DNA from: Bin87 sp963666865 | GTDB lineage: Bacteria > Chloroflexota > Dehalococcoidia > Lucifugimonadales > UBA3495 | NCBI GenBank assembly: GCA_963666865.1 | Contig: OY763072.1 | Coordinates: 2,294,001 to 2,358,000 of the forward strand | Direction of reading: 5' to 3' | Length of the DNA stretch: 64,000 bases | Shown: in pieces, positions 25,571 through 33,526 of the stretch | How the letters are laid out: every line of letters starts with the position of its first letter | Position numbering within the stretch: the first letter of the stretch is position 1 | The notes under the pieces: generated by a model | What the model saw: the letters and a program-made list of their open reading frames with translations, nothing else | What the model was told of the DNA's origin: nothing | Database searches by the model: none | Program-made: the position numbers and the translations under genes

Positions 25571-26372
25571 ACGGGTGAGTGAGCGGTTTCTCGGAGGAAA
25601 AGGGGCGCTCACCGCGATACTGCTGATTGCGTTCGCCGTCAGCCTGGCCGGGATCGGTTGGGAAGACGGCGTTTTCAATACCGGCGGGCTGCGGGCCACC
25701 GGTCAGATCGTCGTTGCCGCTTTCCGGCCCGAACTGACCCCGGAGGTGCTGGGCATTGGCGCGCGCTCCACCTGGACGACCGTTGCCTACGCCTGGGCCG
25801 GCATGACCGTCGCCTTGGTCATCGGACTGCCCCTGGGCGTCCTCGGCTCCGGCACGGTGCTCCGGTCTGACTGGGCACGGCGCTGCAGCGTCGTTTGCTC
25901 CCGGTTTGTGTTGGCGGCGCTGCGAGCTATCCACGAATTGGTATGGGCATGGCTGTTCGTTGCCGCCCTGGGGTTGTCTCCCATCGCCGGAGTCCTCGCG
26001 TTAGGGTTGCCTTACGCTGGCATCCTGGGCCGCATCTACGCGGAGTTGCTGCAGGACGTGCCGGAGGCCCCGCTGCGAGCGTTGCGGGGAACCGGGGCGT
26101 CGGAATGGCGCGTATTCTGGTTCGGTCGGTTGCCGATGGCGTTGCCGGATATGTTGAGCTACACGTTTTACCGATTGGAGTGCGGGATCCGGTCGGCGGC
26201 GGTGTTGAGCTTCGTTGGGCTGGGCGGCCTAGGCCACAATATCCAGCTCTCGTTGCAGGACATTGACTACAGTCGCATGTGGACCTTCGTTTACTTCCTC
26301 ATCGCCCTGGTGATTATCGTGGACGTTTGGAGTTCCATGGTCCGCCACCGCGTAGCGATTGAGCAGGGATAG
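25563..26372 (+). CDS. PhnE-like ABC transporter permease, subunit 1
   Basis: A 269-residue integral membrane protein with about six helices. The cytoplasmic coupling motif EAPLRALRGTGASEWRVFWFGRLP near residue 175 is the EAA loop that contacts the ATPase. The pattern R.IHELVWAW and FVGLGGLGHNIQ is typical of PhnE. It starts within the ATGAATGA overlap with the ATPase gene (8 nt), indicating coupled translation. It forms a heterodimer with the next gene by inference. Confidence 0.87.
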   Translation: MNERVSERFLGGKGALTAILLIAFAVSLAGIGWEDGVFNTGGLRATGQIVVAAFRPELTPEVLGIGARSTWTTVAYAWAGMTVALVIGLPLGVLGSGTVLRSDWARRCSVVCSRFVLAALRAIHELVWAWLFVAALGLSPIAGVLALGLPYAGILGRIYAELLQDVPEAPLRALRGTGASEWRVFWFGRLPMALPDMLSYTFYRLECGIRSAAVLSFVGLGGLGHNIQLSLQDIDYSRMWTFVYFLIALVIIVDVWSSMVRHRVAIEQG

Positions 26373-26376
26373 CCCC

Positions 26377-27276
26377 GTGGCCTTGGGATACAGCAGAGGC
26401 GAACCGGTTGCCCAGGGCGGAGCCACCGCGCCCAGCGACCCCCGGCGGCGCGTGGGCTTTCTGGCCGGTTCGGCGATGGCGGCGGCGGCGATGGCGATAG
26501 CGTCTTGGGCGACGATCTTCGCCAACGATCTTTTCTCCCCAGGGGACTTCTTTTCCGGTGGGACGCTGGCGCGAGGGGCGGATTTCGCAGCAGCGCTGCT
26601 CGGGTTGCACTCATCGGTGGCTCCCGCGTTTGTCGATCCCGCCCAGTGGGCGCTCAAGGGGCGGTTGGCCGCTGAAACGCTGGGGATGAGCGTGGCGGCG
26701 GCCGGACTGGCGGCGCTAGGCGCGCTGGCGACGTTCATGTTCGGCGCTCGCAACGTCATGGTGGGCAGCCTGGCTCCTCACGACTCGCTGCTGCGGAGGT
26801 CGCCCTTCTTTCTGATACGGGCGTTGTTCACGGTGAGCCGCGCCGTGCCCGAGTTGGTTTGGGCAATGGTTCTGGTGTTCGTATTCACCCAAGGAACGTT
26901 GCCGGGGGTAATCGCGCTGGCGATCCACAACGGCGGGATATTGGGCAAACTTGGGTCGGAAATCGTGGAGGGCCTGGACACCCGTCCCATCCGGGCTTTG
27001 CGTTCCACCGGGGCCGGCTGGATGCAGGTGCTGCTCTATGGAGTGCTGCCGGAGGCCCTGCCCAAGTTCATCACGTTCCTGTTCTACCGGTGGGAGGTTA
27101 TCATCCGCACCACCATCATCGTCGGTTTTGTGGCTGCCGGCGGCCTGGGAGCGGAGTTTCGCCTGGCGATGAGCCACTTCAAGTTCACTGAGGTTACGCT
27201 GATATTGTTCTGGTACCTGGTGTTGGTGCTGTTTGTGGATGTGACGGCGGCGCGGCTGCGAAGGCTGGCGCAGTAG
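26377..27276 (+). CDS. PhnE-like ABC transporter permease, subunit 2
   Basis: A ~299-residue permease homologous to the previous gene, with the matching pattern SRAVPELVWAMVLVF, the EAA loop TRPIRALRSTGAGWMQVLLYGVLPEALP near residue 210, and FVAAGGLGAEF. It is longer than subunit 1 because of an extended loop with FANDLFSPGDFFSGG. A GTG at 26377 with AGGG about 8 nt upstream is preferred to a TTG at 26359 inside the preceding gene. This is the last gene of the oxyanion importer operon. Confidence 0.85.
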   Translation: MALGYSRGEPVAQGGATAPSDPRRRVGFLAGSAMAAAAMAIASWATIFANDLFSPGDFFSGGTLARGADFAAALLGLHSSVAPAFVDPAQWALKGRLAAETLGMSVAAAGLAALGALATFMFGARNVMVGSLAPHDSLLRRSPFFLIRALFTVSRAVPELVWAMVLVFVFTQGTLPGVIALAIHNGGILGKLGSEIVEGLDTRPIRALRSTGAGWMQVLLYGVLPEALPKFITFLFYRWEVIIRTTIIVGFVAAGGLGAEFRLAMSHFKFTEVTLILFWYLVLVLFVDVTAARLRRLAQ

Positions 27277-27351
27277 CCGGTTTGATAACGCAAAGACGCG
27301 GAGACGCAGATGGGATAGGAGAGCAGGATTTGAGCGGTGAGACGGAAAATT

Positions 27352-28392
27352 CTAGACAGGATAGCCGAGGCGTTCCAGGCCTGGGCGGCAGGCATTGGTG
27401 AGGGCAGCCTGCTCAGAGGGGTCGAGTTGCGCGAACCGCGACGGGGTTGGTCTTGGAATGGAGGACGCCTCCCGTATCCAACGGTCATCCTCGAGTTCCG
27501 GGGATACGAACCGGATGATACGTCTAATCTCGCTATCAGGCTGCGCCTGTATGTCTTCAAATCTGACGTTCAGGACGGATTCGGCAGGGAGACGGCTAAA
27601 TAGCTTGGTGCCGTGCTCAATCAATGCGTTCCAGAAGACCCCAAAATCGGCGAGTTCCAGTTTGTCATGGGGCAAGCGTCGGAGTGGAGCAAACTGGTAA
27701 ATCACCGACTGCCACAGCATCAACTTTTCCCAGGCTCTGTTATGGCCAAGCAACTTTAGCAGATGAATTGGAAAGGCGCGTAAGGACGCGACAGCCATGC
27801 GAAAGGCGTGGTGACGGCTCATTGATATGGCGGTATCACGTCCGTCACGATACAAGTGGATGACCCTGGCCTCTGGGAATTGCCGGAGTATAGTGTAGGC
27901 CCACAGCAGGGATGGGCCGGAGCGTTCGATCCAGACATTCCGGTTGAACCGCCGGCATAACCAGGCGAAGAGTTGTCGGTAGTGGTCGGCAGGCGGCTGT
28001 TTCGTAAATCCCCGCACCACAGGTGCCAGTTCATCATACAGGGTCTCGTGTCGGTCGGTGAGATGCGGCAGAGTGGCGCACATAATTGGCGGCACGTTGG
28101 CGCGGGTAAATCGAGTGCCGGGGCAGTCAAAAGGGTAGAGCGTTTCCTCAAATTCCCACTGCAACTGAAAGCGGAGCGCGGCGTCTTGCCGGCTGAGAAA
28201 CTGCCACATCCGCTCGCCGGTAAGGTGCCGGTGGCGGAAAGCCGACAAGCCAGTAAGAGCGAATAGTTCGGAAAGGCTGAGGACGCGCGGGTGCGTGTTC
28301 AGGATGTTTGACACCATCGTAGAACCGCAACGTCCCGTGCTTAGCACGAAAACTGGCCGGATGTTGGAGGTTTGGGGGGTGAAGGTCGCCAT
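27352..28392 (-). CDS. Sulfotransferase family protein
   Basis: A 346-residue PAPS-dependent sulfotransferase-like enzyme. The 5'-phosphosulfate loop is FVLSTGRCGSTMVSNIL near residue 12, and the 3'-phosphate-binding segment is VIHLYRDGRDTAISMSRHHAF near residue 178. Its C-terminal FVSPELEDDRWI and LERLGYPV are usual in bacterial carbohydrate or lipid sulfotransferases. No signal or membrane segment is present. The ATG at 28392 is preferred to a TTG at 28416 inside a hairpin. It is isolated between the convergent ABC operon and the hydroxyisobutyrate-dehydrogenase gene. Acceptor unknown. Confidence 0.85.
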   Translation of the reverse strand: MATFTPQTSNIRPVFVLSTGRCGSTMVSNILNTHPRVLSLSELFALTGLSAFRHRHLTGERMWQFLSRQDAALRFQLQWEFEETLYPFDCPGTRFTRANVPPIMCATLPHLTDRHETLYDELAPVVRGFTKQPPADHYRQLFAWLCRRFNRNVWIERSGPSLLWAYTILRQFPEARVIHLYRDGRDTAISMSRHHAFRMAVASLRAFPIHLLKLLGHNRAWEKLMLWQSVIYQFAPLRRLPHDKLELADFGVFWNALIEHGTKLFSRLPAESVLNVRFEDIQAQPDSEIRRIIRFVSPELEDDRWIREASSIPRPTPSRFAQLDPSEQAALTNACRPGLERLGYPV

Positions 28393-28408
28393 GTTGTGGA
28401 ACTTTATT

Positions 28409-28433
28409 GGGGGCAACCCCTGTAGTTGCCCCC
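28409..28433 (-). repeat. Strong hairpin between two same-strand genes
   Basis: On the minus strand GGGGGCAAC and GTTGCCCCC form a perfect 9-bp stem around a 7-nt loop (TACAGGG), 18 nt after the dehydrogenase stop and 16 nt before the sulfotransferase start. A palindrome GCCGATTAAATCGGC spans the dehydrogenase stop codon next to it. No T tract follows. Confidence 0.6.
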
Positions 28434-28451
28434 GAGTATCGAGTAGCCGAT

Positions 28452-29405
28452 TTAATCGGCATCCGGGTGTGTGGTAATAAAGCGGGCGGCACGCTCCGGG
28501 TCCACCTGGGGAGCACGGACCTCCACGCCGGACTGCTCTTCCTGAAGGCGTACCGTGCTGCTGCTATCGGCGTCGCCCCAGCCCCGGTTCATCGCCTGCA
28601 ACGAGATTTGCTGGGCCAGGGTGGACATCGGCATGGGAACATCGTACTCTCGGGCCAACTCCGTCGCCAGCGAGATGTCCTTATGGGCCAGGTTGAGCGC
28701 AAAACTGGCCGGCTCAAACTCGCCCCGGAACATCGTCCGCACCAGCCCCTCGTGGAGGAAGGACATACGTCCCAGCGCCCCGCGCCGCACGCATTCCCAC
28801 AACGCCTCCGGCTCCACGCCGGCCTTGACGCCCAGGGTCAACCCCTCGGCGATGGCCTGCCGCACGCTGTGACCGATCATGTTGTGCACCAGCTTCGCCA
28901 CGCTGCCCGCGCCAATCTCACCGGCGTAGAACACCTTGTCCCCGAAGGAGTCCAGCACCGGCTTCACCCGCTCGAACACCTCCCGGTCGCCACCCACCAT
29001 CACCGCCAGGTTCCCCGACGCCGCGCCCGTCTTGCCGCCGCTCACCGGCGCGTCCAGCACGTGGCAGCCCTTGGCCCGGAACTTGGGCTCAATCTCCCGG
29101 ATCAGCGTGGGCCGACTGGAGGACAGGTCGATATACACGCTGCCCGGTCGGATGCCTTCCAGCACGCCGTCGGCGCCCGTGGACACCGCCTCCACCTCGT
29201 AAGGTCCGGGCAGGGAGGTGAAGGTAATGTCGCTGGCGGCGGCCACTTCCGATGGGGTGTTGGCGAGACGCGCGCCGCCTTCCAGAAGGGGCAGCGCCGC
29301 CTCCTCGCGCAGATCATAGACGATCATGGGGTAGCCGGCTCTTTGGATGTTGGCGGACATGCCGCCGCCCATGTTGCCCAGGCCGATGAATCCTACGGTT
29401 TCCAT
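28452..29405 (-). CDS. 3-hydroxyisobutyrate dehydrogenase-like NAD(P) oxidoreductase
   Basis: A ~317-residue beta-hydroxy-acid dehydrogenase. The Rossmann motif VGFIGLGNMGGGMSANI lies at the N-terminus, the substrate motif DAPVSGGKTGAASGNLAVMVGG near residue 118, and the catalytic Lys in GSVAKLVHNMIGHS near residue 168. These match the 3-hydroxyisobutyrate / tartronate semialdehyde reductase family, consistent with valine or small-acid catabolism. The ATG at 29405 or a GTG at 29414 are both possible starts. It is divergent from tRNA-Gln. Confidence 0.88.
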   Translation of the reverse strand: METVGFIGLGNMGGGMSANIQRAGYPMIVYDLREEAALPLLEGGARLANTPSEVAAASDITFTSLPGPYEVEAVSTGADGVLEGIRPGSVYIDLSSSRPTLIREIEPKFRAKGCHVLDAPVSGGKTGAASGNLAVMVGGDREVFERVKPVLDSFGDKVFYAGEIGAGSVAKLVHNMIGHSVRQAIAEGLTLGVKAGVEPEALWECVRRGALGRMSFLHEGLVRTMFRGEFEPASFALNLAHKDISLATELAREYDVPMPMSTLAQQISLQAMNRGWGDADSSSTVRLQEEQSGVEVRAPQVDPERAARFITTHPDAD

Positions 29406-29482
29406 AATGCTCACTCGCTCCGTTAGTTGGGATGGTTCGGCTCGCAGTATAACCCAGGCAACAGGCTGGGAAATCCGAGTGT

Positions 29483-29488
29483 TATAAT
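29483..29488 (+). promoter_or_regulatory. -10 element upstream of tRNA-Gln
   Basis: A consensus TATAAT ends 9 bp before the tRNA. No recognisable -35 box at the right spacing. Confidence 0.4.
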
Positions 29489-29497
29489 GAACACAGA

Positions 29498-29571
29498 TGC
29501 CCCGTGGTGTAGCGGTAGCACGTCAGCCTTTGGAGCTGTAAGCCCTGGTTCGAACCCAGGCGGGGCAGCCA
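29498..29571 (+). tRNA. tRNA-Gln (anticodon UUG)
   Basis: A 74-nt cloverleaf: acceptor TGCCCCG pairs with CGGGGCA; D arm GTGT/GCAC; anticodon loop CTTTGGA with anticodon TTG; T arm CCTGG TTCGAAC CCAGG. The CCA end is encoded (29569-29571). The outermost anticodon-stem pair is a T-T mismatch. It decodes CAA (and CAG by wobble). Confidence 0.95.
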
Positions 29572-29597
29572 GCCGCGGAGCCGCGCGATGGGCGGGC

Positions 29598-29939
29598 TTA
29601 AGGACTTTCTCCTGGCGTCTGGATCATTACCCCGTGCCGTGCCACCGCTTCCTTGATATGCAGGCCGGCCAGCGAAAGCTGAACCACGTCAACGTTAATC
29701 GGCAGGTCCGATTCTTCCAGGGCCTCACGCAGACTAAACAGCGTGGTGTCGTCCAACGGCGTGTCGCCGACAATTGCGATGTCCAAGTCTGAAAATGGAC
29801 GGTTGCTCCCGGTGACGCGGGAGCCAAAAGCCAGCACTGCCCGCTCCGGCACGTGCTGTTGCAGTATCTCCCGCACCATGGTGAGCCAGTGCGGGCGGAT
29901 TATCACGCCACCGGATGCCTGTTCTCTCGCCGTGCTCAT
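29598..29939 (-). CDS. MNT-type minimal nucleotidyltransferase
   Basis: A 113-residue protein with the nucleotidyltransferase motif AFGSRVTGSNRPFSDLDIAIVGD near residue 36 (GS-x-SDLD with both metal-binding Asp). Such small enzymes are often antitoxin-like partners of HEPN proteins, transferring AMP groups. The ATG at 29939 overlaps the stop of a 30-codon frame (ATGA), which itself overlaps the HD-domain gene stop, so the three are translationally linked. No HEPN gene is visible next to it. Confidence 0.8.
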   Translation of the reverse strand: MSTAREQASGGVIIRPHWLTMVREILQQHVPERAVLAFGSRVTGSNRPFSDLDIAIVGDTPLDDTTLFSLREALEESDLPINVDVVQLSLAGLHIKEAVARHGVMIQTPGESP

Positions 29940-30028
29940 ATATCCGTACCCGCATCGCTCTGTAATCGACTTAGCAACCGGCGGGCATCCGCAAACAGGC
30001 GCATTTCGCTGGAATGATGCGGCATCAT
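29936..30028 (-). CDS. Possible 30-residue coupled protein
   Basis: Between the HD-domain and nucleotidyltransferase genes lies a frame starting ATGATG at 30028 that overlaps the HD stop as TGATG and ends with ATGA overlapping the next start. It encodes a short basic, helix-prone peptide (SSEMRLFADARRLLSRLQSD in the middle). The double stop-start overlap suggests real translation. It may be a remnant of a HEPN partner, a linker peptide, or only a re-initiation bridge. Confidence 0.4.
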   Translation of the reverse strand: MMPHHSSEMRLFADARRLLSRLQSDAGTDI

Positions 30029-30633
30029 CATTCTGGTTGTCTATCTGACTCCCTGCCGGCGCTGAACGGTTCACGGGCGAACACCCGGCGCACTATCGGC
30101 TCAAAAAACTCCAGCGGTAACGACTCGTAGTCCGGATCGAAGGACGCCTGGTCCCATTTGTGGCAGAAGTCCACCGCGTCCTGGTAATAGGGATGGTCAA
30201 TATATCGGTCACGGGCGTTGCGGTCGCCCCCCACGTGGTGGGCGTAGTAGTAAGTCTGAAACAGCCCATGCTGTCTGACGACCCAATACGTGCGTTCCGA
30301 TACGTAGGGACGTAGTACAGCGGCCGCCATCTCACTGTGGTTGTGGGGCGCCAGCAGGTCTCCGATGTCGTGGAGCAGCGCGGCCACCACCATTTCCTCG
30401 TCGGCATTGTCGCGGTAGGCGCGGGTGGCGGATTGCAGCGAATGTTCCAGCCGGTCCACTTTGTAACCGGCCAGCGACCCGGCCAGCCCCCGCAACTGTT
30501 CCAGCACGCGGTCTGCCGTGCTGGCGGCGAATTCCGCTTCCAGCTTCTCCAGCAACTCGTAGTCTTCCCTGGCGCCGGTCGCCATGCTGGTGAAGGAAAC
30601 CGTTGGCACGGCGGATTGGGACGCATTGGTCAT
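30028..30633 (-). CDS. HD-domain protein, PhnZ/MIOX-like
   Basis: A 201-residue HD-fold protein. The metal ligands are visible as LEHSLQSATRAYRD (residue ~62), AALLHDIGDLLAPHNHSEMAAAV (residues ~82-105) and QHGLFQTYYYAHHVG near 120, with CHKWDQASFDPDY near 155. This arrangement resembles the PhnZ/myo-inositol-oxygenase branch of diiron HD oxygenases as much as classical phosphohydrolases, so oxygenase or hydrolase activity is open. GGGAG sits before the ATG at 30633; an SDR gene is divergent, and downstream genes are coupled by a TGATG overlap. Confidence 0.78.
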   Translation of the reverse strand: MTNASQSAVPTVSFTSMATGAREDYELLEKLEAEFAASTADRVLEQLRGLAGSLAGYKVDRLEHSLQSATRAYRDNADEEMVVAALLHDIGDLLAPHNHSEMAAAVLRPYVSERTYWVVRQHGLFQTYYYAHHVGGDRNARDRYIDHPYYQDAVDFCHKWDQASFDPDYESLPLEFFEPIVRRVFAREPFSAGRESDRQPE

Positions 30634-30712
30634 GGGTTCGCTCCCGTGGTGTAGTATGTGGCGGAATTGTACCACCGCGACGATCAGGCGCGGCGTCAGT
30701 GGGAGGCTCCAA

Positions 30713-31594
30713 GTGTCTGACGGGAAACGACTGCAAGGGAAGGCAGCATTGATCACCGGAGGAGGCCGGGGCATCGGGCGGGCGATTGCCCGCGCCTACG
30801 CCGCTGAAGAGGCGCGACTGGCTCTGGCCGCCCGAACCGATGCGGAGTTGCAGGAGACGGCCAACGCCATCCGGGATGAATTTGACGCAGAAGTCGTTAC
30901 GGTCGTCGCCGACGTTACGGACCGGGCGCAGGTGGACAACGCCGTGCAGCGGACAATCGAGCGGTATGGCCGCATCGACGTCCTGGTGAACAATGCCGGC
31001 AACCTCGGCCCCGTCGGCCGGCTATGGGAGAACGACCCCGATGACTGGGACCGCACCATCGCCATCCATCTGCTGGGCACGTTCTACGGGTGCCGGGCGG
31101 CGATTCCGGCCATGCTGGCCCAGGGGGCGGGCCGTGTCGTCAATATGTCCGGCGTCGGCGGGCCGAACAGCGCTGCCTACGACGCCGCCAAGACCGCCAT
31201 CGTCAACCTCACCGAGAACCTGGCCCTTGAGCTGGCCGATACACCAATCACCGTCAACGCCATCAGCCCCGGCTCCATCCACACCCGGATGTGGGAGGAC
31301 CTGCGGGACTTGTCGCGGGAGATTGGCGACACGGCGATGTACCAGCGCGGCGTGCAGGTTACGTCGGGGCAAGGCGCGTCGATTGAGCGGGCCGCCGAGT
31401 TGGCGGTGTTTCTGGGCAGCGACGACTGTGGCAGATTGTCCGGTCGGCTGGTTCGCGCTTTCGCCGACAAGTTTGAGGAGTTTCCCCAGCAGGTTGACCG
31501 GATTATGGCGTCGGAGGCATACCAGTTGCGGCGGGTGGACCCGGAGCAGTCCTTTCCTACCTCGCCGTCCTACCCCGATTTGCCGGTGGACTAA
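30713..31594 (+). CDS. SDR-family oxidoreductase
   Basis: A 293-residue short-chain dehydrogenase. The cofactor motif is ITGGGRGIGRAIA near residue 15, NNAG is near 92, and the active site is NMSGVGGPNSAAYDAAK near residue 145 with Tyr and Lys in place. INAISPG is followed by a longer C-terminus (FEEFPQQVDRIMASEAYQLRR) than most SDRs, which may cap the substrate pocket. A GTG at 30713 with GGGAGG 6 nt upstream is a well-supported start. Its stop overlaps that of the convergent MFS gene. Confidence 0.9.
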   Translation: MSDGKRLQGKAALITGGGRGIGRAIARAYAAEEARLALAARTDAELQETANAIRDEFDAEVVTVVADVTDRAQVDNAVQRTIERYGRIDVLVNNAGNLGPVGRLWENDPDDWDRTIAIHLLGTFYGCRAAIPAMLAQGAGRVVNMSGVGGPNSAAYDAAKTAIVNLTENLALELADTPITVNAISPGSIHTRMWEDLRDLSREIGDTAMYQRGVQVTSGQGASIERAAELAVFLGSDDCGRLSGRLVRAFADKFEEFPQQVDRIMASEAYQLRRVDPEQSFPTSPSYPDLPVD

Positions 31595-32895
31595 TCAGCG
31601 GCGGCCAGCGCTGCGCTCGCTGCCGGATGGCGCGGCGGACGCGCCAGGAGCAGGGCTGCGGCGGTCAATGCCCCCAGCGCTGCGTAAATGACGAAAGCCC
31701 ACCCGTAGCCGCCAGCGAAGTGAAACACCAATCCCGACGCCACCGCTCCGATGGCCTGTCCCAACGACGTGAAGGGTTCCGTGACGCCACGTATAGTGCC
31801 CAACGACTGCCGTCCGAAGAAGTTAGCATAAGCCACCGCCGGGACCACCAGAATCCCGGCCACGGCCACGCCGAACAGGCCGGCCGCAACAAACGCCGTC
31901 GCCACAGTGTCCGCGACCACGAACAGGCCGCACGCAAACGCCATCACCAGAGCGACGATTGCGTAGGTATATGACACCCGCATTTTTTCCACGACCCGAC
32001 CCCACAGCAGGCTGCCGAAAGCCGTACCTGCCGCGTTGACCACGATGCTGAGCTGTGATAGCGACAGGTCGATACCCCGCGATCTCAGCAAGTCCGCCTG
32101 GTACACATTGGTGCCCGACTGCAGCAGGAACAGAAAACCCGTCCCGATGGCCAAAACCCACAGGGCCGGCGTGCGCATGGCCTGCCGGGCGGTCCATTCC
32201 AGGTCGGCTGGGTCGCTGCTGCCCGGCGCGGCGGCGGCAGCCGCGTCGAGTTCATCGGGCGCATCGCCGTCGGGCAACAGACCCACGTCCTCCGGCCTCT
32301 GCGCCACCAGCAAGGCAGCCGGGGCCAACGCTATGGCATATACCATTAGGCCCAGAACGATCCACGCTGTCTGCCACCCATAGGCCACGCTGACCCAGGT
32401 GGCAACCAGGGGAAACGCCACCATCCCTCCGGAGTGGGATAGGAACAGCAACCCGGTGGCCCGACCCCGCTGTCGCACGAACCAGCGGCCCACCACAGTT
32501 GCAGCGCCCACGTTCAGGGGACTACTAAACATAATGCGCCCTACTGCCAATGCCGCGTAGAAAACTGCAATGTGGACCGACAGCCACGCCATCGCAATGG
32601 TGCTCAGACCGATGATGATGATCGATAACACCAGGACCAGTCGGGCCCCGTACCGGTCGATGGCCCAACCCACCGGAGGCGACGCCCCGGTCGCCAGCAG
32701 CCCTCCCACGGCGGCAGCTCCTCCGATAAGCGCACGGCTCCATCCCGTCTCATCTGCGATCAACGGCACGAAGACGGCAAACGTGAGGCTGCCCGCCGCG
32801 TTGCGGACGAACATGCTGCTGCCGGCGGTGCCCAGCACGATCCAGCCATAGTAGAACGGAATCCGCTGGGATATGTAGGCGATTAGGATGTGCAT
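31591..32895 (-). CDS. MFS transporter (monocarboxylate/oxalate-formate-like group)
   Basis: A 434-residue, 12-TM permease. It opens with ISQRIPFYYGWIVLGTAG and SMFVRNAAGSLTFAVFVPLIADETGWSRALIG, matching the OFA/monocarboxylate branch, with motif A as PVGWAIDRYGARLVLV near residue 75 and a long acidic central loop (residues ~210-235). It would move small organic acids. It lies 13 nt after the DUF4276 gene on the same strand, so it may share a transcript with the ATPase/TOPRIM pair by read-through. Confidence 0.87.
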   Translation of the reverse strand: MHILIAYISQRIPFYYGWIVLGTAGSSMFVRNAAGSLTFAVFVPLIADETGWSRALIGGAAAVGGLLATGASPPVGWAIDRYGARLVLVLSIIIIGLSTIAMAWLSVHIAVFYAALAVGRIMFSSPLNVGAATVVGRWFVRQRGRATGLLFLSHSGGMVAFPLVATWVSVAYGWQTAWIVLGLMVYAIALAPAALLVAQRPEDVGLLPDGDAPDELDAAAAAAPGSSDPADLEWTARQAMRTPALWVLAIGTGFLFLLQSGTNVYQADLLRSRGIDLSLSQLSIVVNAAGTAFGSLLWGRVVEKMRVSYTYAIVALVMAFACGLFVVADTVATAFVAAGLFGVAVAGILVVPAVAYANFFGRQSLGTIRGVTEPFTSLGQAIGAVASGLVFHFAGGYGWAFVIYAALGALTAAALLLARPPRHPAASAALAAAD

Positions 32896-32908
32896 TGAGG
32901 GTATGCCT

Positions 32909-33526
32909 CTAACCGTTCAATTCGCGCAACGCCGCAATAGTATCGTCGCGGAAGCGCGCCCAGGATGCTAACTGCTCCAGCGGGCCGCCGACAGGGAGAT
33001 TTTGCAGTAACCGCTGACAAATGTCAGGTAGAGCGCGCTGCATATCAGTTCGCCGACGGCCTCGCTTTTCGCACGCGTCCAGTAAAGCCGTCTCCAATAT
33101 GGCTCGTGGATTTGCCCTCCTTTCTGCTTCGTTGGGAGACGGTAAAGTTAGTTGCGTTCTGCTGTGCGGGTTCCGAACCACTTGGCGAATTGCCCTCTCG
33201 TCCAGCAGTAGCCATGCTTCAGTCATCCTTACCGGCACTATCCCCACCCACGGCCCGTCGTACTCTGAGTCCTGGACTGCTGCTTCTATCTCTCGGTAGC
33301 GAGCATCTGCCCCGGCGTTGTCGGCGTCCCTATGCACAAACAGCAAATCATATTGACCGATGCGCCGCGGGCTATTGCGAATCTTATCAGCCGGGCGTCT
33401 TCCCGAAGTCGAGGTTTCAAACTCTGGCTCCGAGTGGTCGTAACTCGCAATCAATCGTCCGATATGAGATACGAGGGCGGTATCGAAACCGCCTTCGCAC
33501 ACCAACAGACACTGTATCACCGCCAT
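32909..33526 (-). CDS. DUF4276 protein with TOPRIM-like motifs
   Basis: A 205-residue protein with TOPRIM-like catalytic signatures: a Glu after the first strand (CLLVCEGGFDT, residue ~11) and a DxD in DLLFVHRDADNAG near residue 65. The family segment RMTEAWLLLDERAIRQVV is at ~105. TOPRIM domains cut or join DNA, as in OLD nucleases and topoisomerases. The ATG at 33526 overlaps the upstream ATPase gene by 10 nt, so the two proteins are probably made in fixed ratio as a two-subunit equivalent of an OLD nuclease, a set-up often linked to phage defence. The function is inferred. Confidence 0.78.
   Translation of the reverse strand: MAVIQCLLVCEGGFDTALVSHIGRLIASYDHSEPEFETSTSGRRPADKIRNSPRRIGQYDLLFVHRDADNAGADARYREIEAAVQDSEYDGPWVGIVPVRMTEAWLLLDERAIRQVVRNPHSRTQLTLPSPNEAERRANPRAILETALLDACEKRGRRRTDMQRALPDICQRLLQNLPVGGPLEQLASWARFRDDTIAALRELNG

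Noticed and set aside
27337..27603. 88-codon plus-strand frame after the permease genes
   Set aside because: It is antisense to the C-terminal part of the sulfotransferase, whose motifs are clear.
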